The position numbers and the translations under genes are program-made. This document shows, piece after piece, positions 49,303-58,812 of a stretch of DNA of 64,000 bases. Below the pieces are notes generated by a model. It made no database searches and had not been told where the DNA came from. It saw only the letters and a program-made list of their open reading frames with translations. The stretch comes from Ottelia alismoides (Eukaryota; Streptophyta; Magnoliopsida; Alismatales; Hydrocharitaceae), in assembly GCA_037367405.1 (NCBI GenBank), contig JAZKJV010003256.1:496001-560000 (forward strand), written 5' to 3'. Positions within the stretch are counted from its first letter, which is position 1; each line of letters begins with the position of its first letter.

Positions 49303-51080
49303 CATGTGTATGCGCCCTTATTAACCGGCAAATAATAAGGAATCAGTGATATATACATTAGATCTAACGTGGGGGCGTGGACGTACAAGATACAAGGAGC
49401 ATTTCTTGTGAAGGAAGCAAAGGCGATCGATGGACGGGGCACCCGGGAAAAATGGGAGAAGACGGGGGGGGGGGGGTTGACAGATCTGACGGGCTGGAGG
49501 CTGATTTATTTTCAAACATAATGGGAGCCCTTATTGACCGGCCAAAAAAAAGGAATCCAAGCTATATACAGGGGAAACAAGCCATGGGCGTGTATGTACA
49601 ATGTTTTGGGAGTAATTTCCGTGAAGGGACCGATGTCATTGGAGCGACAGGTTGATCGGGAAAATTTGGCGAAAACACAAGGTTGGACAGATTTGACGGG
49701 CTGCAGAGGCTGAGGGGACAGTTGATCGCGGTCAACATTAGCAGGGCTGTGATTGGTCCATGTCAGCCCGAATTTGACTCATTATTTTAACATAATAAAT
49801 GAATTTATTAAATTTTACTTATAAAATAAAAAATGTGTATTAATTAATGTAGTATTTATTTATGATTTTTATTTAACTTTTCGATGTATTTTATTATGGG
49901 TTTATTTTAATAATGTATTTATAAGTGTACTTACATGTATTTTGTGTATTTTATTTTTATTTTGCATATTTTTTTTATCATTTTATTTTCTTATTTTATA
50001 AAATTATAACTTATTTTTGTGAGTGTAAATATGTTTTTGTTTAATTTTTATGAGTTTATTTACATATTTAAATAAATAGGTGCATATATAAGTAGGTATA
50101 CTTATAGGTATTTTACCTATATAATGTATATACTTTATTTATTTAATGTATTTTCTTGGTTTTTATTTTGGATAAGTATTTTTAATAAGTTATATGTAAC
50201 ATTTACATTATTATAAAAATATGAAAGAATAAAATAATTAAAGAATGTTTTCCCTTTTTATTCATGTACATACTTAACATAGGTATTTTGCCTACATCTT
50301 GCATAGACTTATTTTATTTTACAAATTCTTTTTGGTTTTATTCTAATTTCAATATGTACATGTATTATATACATTATTTACAAAATTCTAAAAATATAAT
50401 TTTGTAAAAATAATGAACAATGATTTAATTGAATATTTTAATCAGGCAGATGGCACACTAAAGGCCAAAAACCTAACTTTCACAGATGAACTTCAAAAAT
50501 TATGAAACTAATTTTATTAAATACTTCTTGAAAAGTTATATACAATTAAAGTGATTTTGGGTGATTTTGAGTTTTTATTTGCATGATATGGGTCTGTGAA
50601 GTTGAGATTTTAGCTTTTTATTCTGGGTATAAAATGTACACTGTGTATCATTTTTGTACAAATTCAATTTTGTACTTTTATTTACATTATTATCTACAAC
50701 TTTCATGTACAAAGTTTCTCTATTTGATGAATGAATATTTGTATACAAAATAGGTGTAAAAAATGCTTAAATAGGTGAATAAATAAATGAGGTATTTATT
50801 GCACTGTTGGCCCTTATCTCCCCCTACTTTATTCCTTGTCGACCAATTCCATTCTGGACTTGGTCTCGGGGTGCGGGTCATAAAATATTTGCAATATTTT
50901 ATTCCTTTTTCTTTTCTTCTCTTTATTCTATAATTTTGGCATTAAAAACCTTATTTTATGTATACTTAATACAATAAATAATGAATGCTATTATAGACAA
51001 ATTGATGCTATTTACATGCATTTGCTGGGGTTTTTAAGGCCAAAATGATAGAATAAAGGTGATGAAATGGAGATTCATCA

Positions 51081-51085
51081 GAGCC
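51081..51085. repeat. target site duplication of L, right copy
   Basis: GAGCC after LTR C, identical to 24896-24900. Confidence 0.9.
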
Positions 51086-52917
51086 CCCCACGAAACTCCT
51101 CTTCATCGGCCCAAGCGCACCTTGGACCACCCAGGACTCATGACCCTCTTGTGTTCTAGTTCCCTCACACCTAGGGTGGGTACTCTCAAACCAACCCTTT
51201 CCTCTCCTCTGAGCTTACCGAGGAAGACCATCGCCTCGGTAAGAATCCTTTCCTTGATTTGTCCTCTGACACCGACATTGTTTCATACCCAGGAATAGAG
51301 GACACGATGCTGCCTAAGCAGCCACCACCGGATGAGGATCAATTGCGACAAATTCTTAATCGCCTTGCCACAACCGAACAGCAAAATGCAGATCTCACTG
51401 CAAGAATGGGACATATTATTACAGCAGGAGGAATCGACCGACCAATAGTTGATGCCTACAACCCAGCAAAGAATGAGATACAAAATTGGTTGGCACCAGC
51501 GGTTCCCGCCGAAGCATTTGAGCTCAAGCCCCACTTCCTTAGCCTGCTACCGAAGTTCAACGGAAATGCCCATGAAGAACCGTATACCTTCCTCCGAGAC
51601 TTCGAGCTGGTTTGCAACAACCTTAGCCATCCTAGTGTTGGCCAAGACTACATTAGACTGAAGGCCACCCTCTTTGCCTTAGGAGATAAGGCAACACATT
51701 GGCTGAAAAACCTTGGGGTGATATGTACAACCTGGATGCAGTTCAAGGACTTATTTCTGAAGAAGTTCTACCCTCTCAGTAGGACAAACCAAATGAGAAT
51801 GAAGATCGCCAGTTTCTCCCAGGGACCCAGTGAAACCTTCCATGATGCCTGGGATAGGTTCAATGACTTAGTTCAGAAATGTCCCTGCCACGGCATTTCT
51901 AAGGCGATCTTAGTCCAGACCTTGTTCTATGGTTTAACCCTGGAGATGTAGGGGTTAGTCAGTGTCGCCTGTGGAGGATGCTATCTGAACAAGAACGAGA
52001 ATGCTGTATGGAAGATTCTAGAGCAGATGGCGGAAACCGGCAGGTCACAGGCCACCAGGGCCTATCAATTGTCTCCCTCAATCCTATCCAACGAGACAAC
52101 CCGAAGGACTGTAGCGGATCTGATCGAGGACCTCATCCCCAGCATGGGGATGATTGCTGATAAGTTAACCATGGTCGAGCAGATCCACAAGAGGGTCACT
52201 GACCTTGAGTCTCTCTCACGTCTACCGAAGCAAGTGGAGGAACTTACTGAGAAGGTAGCTAAGATGAAGCTAACTGCCCCTTCTGCACCACCTGCACCTG
52301 TACATCGAGTCCATCTTGTACAGGAACAGGCACCGGGGCCTCAGAGTGGTTGGGTGGAGGATTAGACTTACACCCAGCAGGACCAGCATGCACCCCCACA
52401 AGTGGAAACCGGATACGAGGAGCCTCCGCAGGTGTTCGAGATCAACGGGCTGTGGTACAGCCATGACCCCGTCAGCAGACAATCGGGGATGGGGAATGGT
52501 CAGCCTCACCGACCTACCCCAGCTTACCAAGGAACCAGCTCCGTCCCCGCACCACGCTTTGTTCAGTCCAGGTCCGAACAAGAGTACCAACCACAGCAGC
52601 ACAACCAGCAGCAATGCACGTTTCAACAGGGCCCAGCACCGTCCCACCTGCAGCAGCAGTATCGGCATGGCCAGCAGGGCCAGTACAGAACCTCGTCCAT
52701 AAATCAACATCAAGCCCAGCCTCCCGAATTGGAGTCCCTCACCTTGGCGATCCAGACCCTGTCTGATAGGGTCCAACAAATCCAGAATGACTATCTGGAT
52801 ATGAGAACTGATCTGAATCGTGTCTCTCGTACCCAGGATCGACATATGGCGTCAAAGACCCCAATTCCTGCGCAGGTTCATGCCAACCCGAACAACATAA
52901 TCCATGGCAAGAACTGA
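51086..52917 (+). pseudogene. E2 gag, body, with in-frame stops
   Basis: One frame carries an Athila-type Gag: N-terminal part to about 51300; capsid-like core 51480-51950 (motifs FLRDFELVCNNL, ATHWLKNL, DLFLKKFYPLSRTNQ and SETFHDAWDRFNDLVQKCP, typical of the plant retrotransposon gag domain); a coiled coil at about 52160-52270; and a Gln/Pro-rich tail to 52917. TAG codons interrupt it at 51157, 51172, 51949 and 52363, and a TGA ends it at 52915. No frameshift is present. No CCHC zinc knuckle is visible. The first 17 codons are at 24849-24900, across the L array. Gag forms the virus-like particle; this copy is not translatable in full. Confidence 0.85.
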
Positions 52918-53370
52918 CCTCGTGATCAGGTATATTATTCAGATAATTATTTTTCTGAACATGAGATCCTTTCGTATGATAATGTGAATCATATGTCCCT
53001 CAGGAGCGGAAGGACCGTGACCATACCTGATCGGGCACGGGCACCGAAGGAAGGAGCCGCCAAGTCTCTACTTGAGGAGAACTTGGAGGAAGAAGAGGAG
53101 CAACACCACCATCACCACCGGTAGAAGAAGAGGACATCTGAGTCCTCGAAGCAGCAATCCCGCATCAGCATAGAGTCCGACGGAATCGATGAAGAGCCCG
53201 CAACTCCATTTGAGGAGGACCGTCAAGAAGTCGCGGAAGATGCATCACCGGTTTCGCCTCAGCATTTTCCTTTTAGTCAGAGTCAGAGTCCTAGTCTGTT
53301 CAAGAGTCAGAGTCATGTACAGAACTCAGTTCAAGATTTCAATGAAAATATTTCAGTTTCATAACATGAG
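52918..53370 (+). pseudogene. E2 gag-protease linker
   Basis: The same frame continues past the TGA: an LRSGRT motif near 53000, an acidic Glu-rich stretch, a His run, then a TAG at 53122 and a TAA at 53362. Matches E1 10380-10620 in order and motif. Low-complexity spacer of the polyprotein. Confidence 0.7.
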
Positions 53371-54063
53371 TTGGAGTCAATAATCCCTTTCCCGCGAGCT
53401 CTCAATGGTGGAAAGAAGAAAACTTTAAAAAACCAAAAAGATGACCCTGAGATGGCAGAGTTCTGCAACAAACACATCAAGGTCACAATTCCTTTTGACA
53501 AGTACGTGGAAATGACCCCTGCATTTCAAAAATACCTTAAGGTGAGATGCACACGTACTAGGGTTAGCAGGAAGACCAAAAGCCATGTTGAGAAACACGT
53601 TCTATTAGTAGCCACGACTTGTGCAATAAAGAACTTGTTTCCCAGGAAACGAAGAGACATGGGTGCACACTATGTAGTGAGTCATGTTTATGACATCGCG
53701 TTTGCATGCACTCTCCTAGACAATGGTTCCTCAATCAACCTAATGCCCACAGCCCTCTATGAGCGGCTTAATCTCGGACCTCTTAGGAAATCTAGAGCCC
53801 TCCTGTAATTTGCTGATAAATCAACCAAGAGGTCCCAAGAAGAATTGAGGAATGTTGTGATAAAAGTCGAGGGGCAGGAATACATGGTGGACTTCACTGT
53901 CCTAGATATGGAAATCCCTCGTAATTGGAGAGACTCCCAGATCATCTTAGGCAGGCCCTTCCTCAGAACAGCAGGGGCCTTATTTGATTATAAGATCGGG
54001 AAGATCCAGTTCCAAACTCCAGGCCGAGATGAGGAACTTGAGATGAAGCAGACAAGATGGTAG
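53371..54063 (+). pseudogene. E2 aspartic protease, one internal stop
   Basis: The frame shows CNKHIKVTIPFDKYVEM, KHVLLVATTCAI, the catalytic TLLDNGSSINLMP (Asp-Asn-Gly where E1 has Asp-Ser-Gly), a TAA at 53806, then IILGRPFLRTAGALFDYK near 53940-53990, ending with a TAG at 54061. Length and order match M1 and E1. The Asn next to the catalytic Asp may be tolerated or may be a further lesion. Confidence 0.85.
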
Positions 54064-54500
54064 AGACCGGATTCTGAATCCAGCACCAAGTACTCTTCAG
54101 CCGAAGCAGACTGCGATCATGTAGACATAGTTGGGCCATGGAGATAGAACCCAGCCAGCACCGATGAGTCCCTCCCCTCCGGAGATGATCCCGTGCATGA
54201 GTCAGTCTGTGAGATCCTCAGAGATGAGTACAACTCAGAACCTGCATCGCCCTACATCTTCGATGACTTAGAGGCCCAGTTGGGCCTGTCAGTCCTTACC
54301 TCTTTAGGATAATCGGAAGATGAGGATGACGAGTCGGACGAGGCTTTTGCCGACTGCATGGAAACCTTTGACGATCCGACTCCAAAGCCGAACAACTTGG
54401 TGGCAGCAATTACAAAGAAAGATCCAGCCACTTCCAACACCGAACCATATCAGATTGAGCCAGATTTCGTAGACGATTACACTATACCTGAGCTCAAACC
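54064..54500 (+). pseudogene. E2 acidic PR-RT linker
   Basis: Same frame, rich in Asp/Glu, with stops at 54145 and 54310. It ends at the PELKPLPTTLKYAFL lead into RT near 54490-54530. Confidence 0.65.
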
Positions 54501-55500
54501 TTTACCCACAACACTAAAATACGCCTTCCTTGCGGGTCAGGATAAGAAATATCCGGTCATCATCAGTTCACGATTGACCAACGAGTAGGAGTCTCGCTTG
54601 CTAGAGATCCTGGAGAAAAACCGCAACGCGATAGGCTGGAGCATTTCCGACCTCCACGGGATAAATCCCGCTCTGTGTTCGCACCATATCTACTTGGAGA
54701 ATGAAGCCAAACCCTCTCGTGAATTCCAACGTCGTTTGAATCCAAATTTATGAGAGGTTGTGAAGAAGGAGATAGAGAAATGGTGCAACACGGGTTTCAT
54801 TTATCCCATCTCCGACTCTAAATAGGTGGCTCCAATCCATGTTGTCCCGAAAAAGTCGGGAATTCAGACGACCACCAACGAGGATGGAGAGGAGATCGTG
54901 ATGCGAGTGCCCACGTCGTGGCGCGTCTGTGTGGATTACAGGCGCTTGAATGCCACAACGAAGAAGGATCATTTCCCCCTGCTGTTCATTGATCAGATCC
55001 TAGAGAGACTCGGGGAAAGAATTCTTCTGCTTCTTAGATGGGTTCTCGGGCTACAATCAAGTAGACATAGCTCCGGAGGACCAGGAAAAGACCACGTTCA
55101 CATGTCCCTTTGGTACCTATGCTTTCAGGCGCATGTCCTTTGGGTTATGCAATGCTCCAGGTACTTTCCAAAGGTGTATGATTGCTGTATTCGCCGAAAT
55201 GGTCAGCGAATTCTTGGAAGTCTTCATGGACGACTTCTCGGTCTACGACGATTCCTTTGATTCCTATCTTAGGAATCTGGACCGAGTCCTCAAACGATGT
55301 TGTGAGGTCAATCTGGTGCTCTCCTGGGAGAAAAGTCACTTCATGGTGACAGAGGGCATTGTGTTGGGGCACGTCATCTCTAAGAGAGGAATGGAGGTTG
55401 ACCCTGCCAAGGTGGATGTGATCAGACGACTCCAGCCACCAACCAACATCAAACAGTTGCGGTCGTTCCTCGGGCATGTCGGATTTTATCGGAGATTCGT
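54501..55500 (+). pseudogene. E2 reverse transcriptase, frameshifted
   Basis: RT blocks in order: LKYAFL lead (54515); REFQRRLNPNL (54718); APIHVVPKKS (54829); WRVCVDYRRLNATTKKDHF (about 54920-54975); LLFIDQILERL; then a frameshift at about 55006-55015. In the new frame come the palm with MSFGLCNAPGTFQRCM (55133), the active-site FMDDF at 55223-55237, and the thumb with SFLGHVGFYRRF ending near 55497. In-frame stops are at 54586, 54751 and 54823. The frame then passes straight into the integrase lead with no RNase H. RT cannot be made from this copy. Confidence 0.9.
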
Positions 55501-56848
55501 CGACTCACTCGCATGGTACGCCAACATCGTGAACTACCTTGTCTCCAAGAAAGTTCTCGAAGATTGGCCCAAGAGCCACATCGACCGACTGAAGTCAGAC
55601 GCTAGACACTACCATTGGGAGGATCCAATCCTTTTCTTTGAAGGACCGGATTGTGTATGGAGACGGTGTATTCCTCAGGAGGAATACCAGAGTGTCCTTT
55701 CTTTATGCCACAGCTTGGAGGCAGGAGGACACCACTCCGGGAAGAGGACCGTATGGAAGGTACTTCAGTGTGGCTTTTACTGGTCGACTCTGTTTCGCCA
55801 TCACCTTTGCGAAGTCGTGCCCAGTATGTCAGAGAATGGGAGGAACCGTTGGTTCCAAGAATGAGATGCCAATGCAGCCTGTCATCATTTGTGATGTCTT
55901 TGACGCCTGGGGCATTGATTTCATGGCCCATTCCCTGTTAGCCATGGATTCGAATACATCCTTCTTGCGGTAGATTATTTATCCAGGTGGGTGGAGGCTA
56001 TCCCGACCCGAGCCGCAGACATCAAGACTGTCTGTAAATTCATCAGAGAACACATCATCTCTAGGTTCGGGATTCCCATAATGATGATATCAGACGGCGG
56101 TAGCCACTTTGTAAATCGGGAGGTAAAGAAACTCCTGAAGGACTACGGCATCGAACACTGTGTCGCGAGTCCTTACCACCCACAGACCAATGGTATGGCT
56201 GAGGTGTCGAATCGGGAGGTGAAGAATATATTGCAAAAGCTTGTCCGCCCAGACAGGAAGGACTGGTCTCAGATTTTGGATCAGGTCCAATGGGCGCATA
56301 GGATAGCTTACAAGACACTGTTAGGAACCTCCCCATTCCGAATGGTATTCGGAAAGCTGTGCCATTTGCCCGCAGAGCTAGTGCATAAATCAGAATGGGC
56401 AATTAAGAAGGTCAATTGGAACACACACCTTGGGCAGAAGCAGAGAGAAATGGATCTGAATGAGCTTGTAGAAGTCAGAAACCACGCATACGACAACAGT
56501 TTGGTGTATAAGGACAAGGTGAAGCGTTGGCGTGATAGATATATCAGACAAAAGACCTTTGTTCTTGGACAGGAGGTATGGTTGTTTAATGCTAGGCTGA
56601 AGATCTTCCAAGGCAAGTTGAAGTCCAAGTGGACATGCCCATTTATTGTCCGTACGGTGCATGATAGTGGATGCGTCGAGATCTCAGATCTCGCAGATGA
56701 TGCACCGACATTCCTGGTAAATGGACAACTGTTGAAGCACTTCGTCGAATCCAATGAGCAGTTAGTCCATGTTGAGGAGATTGTATTCATGCGCGAGACA
56801 GATTCAGCAGATACACCTCGAGCCACGTATGAGACCTTGCAACAGTGA
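55501..56848 (+). pseudogene. E2 integrase, two frameshifts
   Basis: It starts with the SLAWYANIVNYLVSKK lead, then the zinc-binding region (RCIPQEEYQSV..GGHHSG; CPVCQ after a shift near 55800), the catalytic core with Asp in GIDFMAH (about 55912), another shift at about 55945, Asp in SDGGSHF (codon 56093-56095) and Glu in AEVSN, 36 residues on (DX35E spacing). A C-terminal domain follows with KVKRWRDRYIRQKTF, GKLKSKWTCPF and NGQLLKHF, ending at a TGA at 56846-56848. No chromodomain is seen, as in the Athila lineage. The last 285 codons are open and best preserved. Confidence 0.9.
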
Positions 56849-56981
56849 GCTCTAGCCATCAGCATCATCTTGAAAGATTAAGACCGACTCACTTGTATAT
56901 ATCATCATTCCTGTACATTCTGTCATTTCTCCCCCGCGACTTTAGTAATCCATCCCTGCCTCATTAAATCACTATCTTGGA
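56849..56981 (+). other. E2 post-integrase spacer
   Basis: Short stretch without a gene leading into the hairpin array. No envelope-like ORF is present. Confidence 0.5.
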
Positions 56982-57345
56982 CTATACTTAGGATGACCAG
57001 ATCCTAAGTATAGGGGGGATGGGCCACCTGAGTCGGTTCACTGTACATTCTCCAGATCACATTGGTCCTCATACTCACTTCCGTCCTATACTTAGGCTGA
57101 CCTGAGCCTAAGTATAGGGGGGACCAATGCCCGCATTGTATATTCATCCATTTCTCCTCTTGCCCTTGTCCACCCCATTTGATCTTCTTCTACACTTAGG
57201 CTGCTAGAGCCTAAGTATAGGGGGGCAGAGCGACTTCTATACTCATTTTTTTTATTTTAGCTCTCCTACGCTTAGCACAAGCTATGTATTTTTCCTCACT
57301 TTTCGTGCTCTGAGGACATATCACACACTAAGTATGGGGGCGTGT
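56982..57345 (+). repeat. E2 hairpin/PPT-like array (4 units)
   Basis: Unit 1: 56982-57013, 13-bp perfect arms CTATACTTAGGAT/ATCCTAAGTATAG, then GGGGGG. Unit 2: 57085-57118, 14-bp perfect arms CCTATACTTAGGCT/AGCCTAAGTATAGG, then GGGG. Unit 3: 57190-57220, same type with one mismatch, then GGGGGG. Unit 4: about 57265-57345, long and loose, ending ACTAAGTATGGGGG. Loops of units 1-3 are 5-6 nt. The 3' arm plus G-run copies the PPT at 58800-58812. Confidence 0.9.
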
Positions 57346-57720
57346 ATATATTTCATATATACTTTACCCATAGCTCGTACTTTCGCGTATTTTCGCTTAC
57401 TTTTTGTATATATTTTGTAATAATTACGGGTGGGTAAAAATTAAAAAAAATATTTTTTTGTATACTTGTAAACCTTTTGTAAAAATTGGAAAAATGTATA
57501 CTTGTATATTGTATAACACTTGTATAATTTGTATAATACTTATAAAACTCTTGTAAATTGTTGTAACATATGAGGTATACCAAAGTATTGAAAAAAAACA
57601 AAAAAAAAAACAAAAAACAAAAAAATAGGCTTCTTATTTACTCTTGCATATCATCCTTGCATTAAAAAAAGTCTTGCATTTCATTCATCTACATAGCATG
57701 TCATCTGCATCTCATGTGCA
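57346..57720 (+). repeat. E2 A/T-rich low-complexity stretch
   Basis: Recurring CTTGTA and TTGTATA words and an A-rich run at 57590-57630. Same position as the degenerate repeats of E1 and L. No gene seen. Confidence 0.65.
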
Positions 57721-58776
57721 TATCTTGCATATGCAAGGTGGAAAGCTAGTGGGTTCTGAACCAAGTTATGAGTAGATATTGAGGATGGACTTGATTTGAT
57801 CTTAATCCTCCTAATTTCAGAGAAACCTTATAGGAAATGGAGTTAAGATTTCTCAGGTCAGGTGACTTAATTCTTTGAGTTCGCAAGTCTATGTTCACAT
57901 GTCATCTTGATTAGTCTAAGTAGAATATCTCGTGCATACGCATGATTCTTATAGACAGTGACCTAACTTGGACACGCACAATGCACATATCTCTTCATTG
58001 ATGAGGTTGTGAGGAGGTAGAATCCTTTAGCTTGGAGTAGCACACGGGTGGAAACATCCGTCCTCCTCTAGGGAGGGTAGTGTATTTCAACCTAGTCTGG
58101 TGATGTTGACATCTAAGGACGGGATATTGTGGGTTGCAATAATGCTTCAAAAGAGGGATAGTCTACTGGCTCAAGAGGAAAAAACTCCTGATGTACATGC
58201 TGCACCTTGTATGAGTTTGAAAAAAAAATGTAAAAACTCCAAAAAAATCAGACAGGTCCAAGTGAAAATAAAATACCTGTCGGAGTATGTATATTAGCAA
58301 GAAGTCTGCAGCTGGATGACTTGGCTACACTGGTCGGGCATCCCGGGATAGGTAGCTACACTGGCTACCGTCCATTCTTTTCTCTACCCCCTCCTCTTGA
58401 GCTGGTCGCACTTGAACTTAGAAGGGAATACCCCGCTCCTCGAGGAAAGAGTTACTGGACCGGGTTATTGAGTTACCTTGTTAGAGGAGGCTGGTTCTGA
58501 GCCATTTCTGATGTGGAGAGTTACATTTCACTTACACGGTACAAGTAAGAATCATAGTCATCAGAAATTTGCGTTTGAGGATTTGTTCTGACCTGACTGT
58601 TGAGGCGTCTTGAATAAAAGACTTGTGGAACTTGAAGTCTGTTAGGTCTTAAGTTCAGGTCCCAATAAGGTTCCGCCACACAATTAATCCAAAGGTCGAG
58701 TCAAGCTCCATTTTCAACTTTTGTTCATGACCTTGGTATGGAACCCAAAATCATTTCACTCTTGCATTTCATTTAG
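57721..58776 (+). other. E2 conserved 3' non-coding block
   Basis: Shared with E1, L and M1. Landmarks: GTGACCTAACTTGGACAC (about 57957), TTGCAATAATGCTTCAAAAG (58134), TAGTCTACTGGCTCAAGAGG (58159), GGATGACTTGGCTACACTGG (58314) and the hairpin at 58351-58369 (arms GGTAGCT/GGCTACC, loop ACACT). No frame is conserved across copies. Confidence 0.8.
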
Positions 58777-58812
58777 TTGCTCGGGGACGAGCAAGGTTTA
58801 AGTATAGGGGGT
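58777..58812 (+). promoter_or_regulatory. E2 pre-PPT hairpin and polypurine tract
   Basis: TTGCTCG-GGGA-CGAGCAA (58777-58794), then TTTAAGTATAGGGGGT abutting the 3' LTR. Compared with L, one stem pair is changed from A-T to C-G on both sides. Confidence 0.85.

Larger units (their letters stand above)
24901..51080 (-). mobile_element. L: tandem non-autonomous array LTR-internal-LTR-internal-LTR
   Basis: Three LTRs (24901-28979, 35852-40042, 46917-51080) alternate with two internal regions of 6872 and 6874 bp. The whole has one 5-bp target duplication, so it is one insertion locus. PBS and PPT place it on the minus strand, with LTR C as the 5' end. No gag or pol remnant is recognisable; LTRs of about 4.1 kb with a conserved non-coding interior fit the LARD class. 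The tandem form is best explained by unequal recombination between LTRs of two copies of the same insertion. Copies are near identical by eye, so it is younger than E1 and M1. Confidence 0.9.
46917..51080 (-). mobile_element. L LTR C (5' LTR of the array)
   Basis: 4164 bp from TGATGAAATGAG to GATTCATCA, followed by the target duplication. It would drive transcription of the array. The TATA box at 49294-49302 is intact, but both G-box cores of the palindrome are mutated. A run of 13 G lies at 49464-49476 where A and B have a shorter sequence. Confidence 0.95.

Noticed and set aside
56982..57345. CRISPR-like array or a row of MITEs
   Set aside because: Units are few, unevenly spaced and not identical; no terminal target duplications; position and orientation are fixed relative to retrotransposon parts in five places.
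56849..58812. Envelope-like gene after the integrase, as in some Athila elements
   Set aside because: No frame over 100 codons with a signal or transmembrane segment is found in E2, E1, M1 or L at this place.
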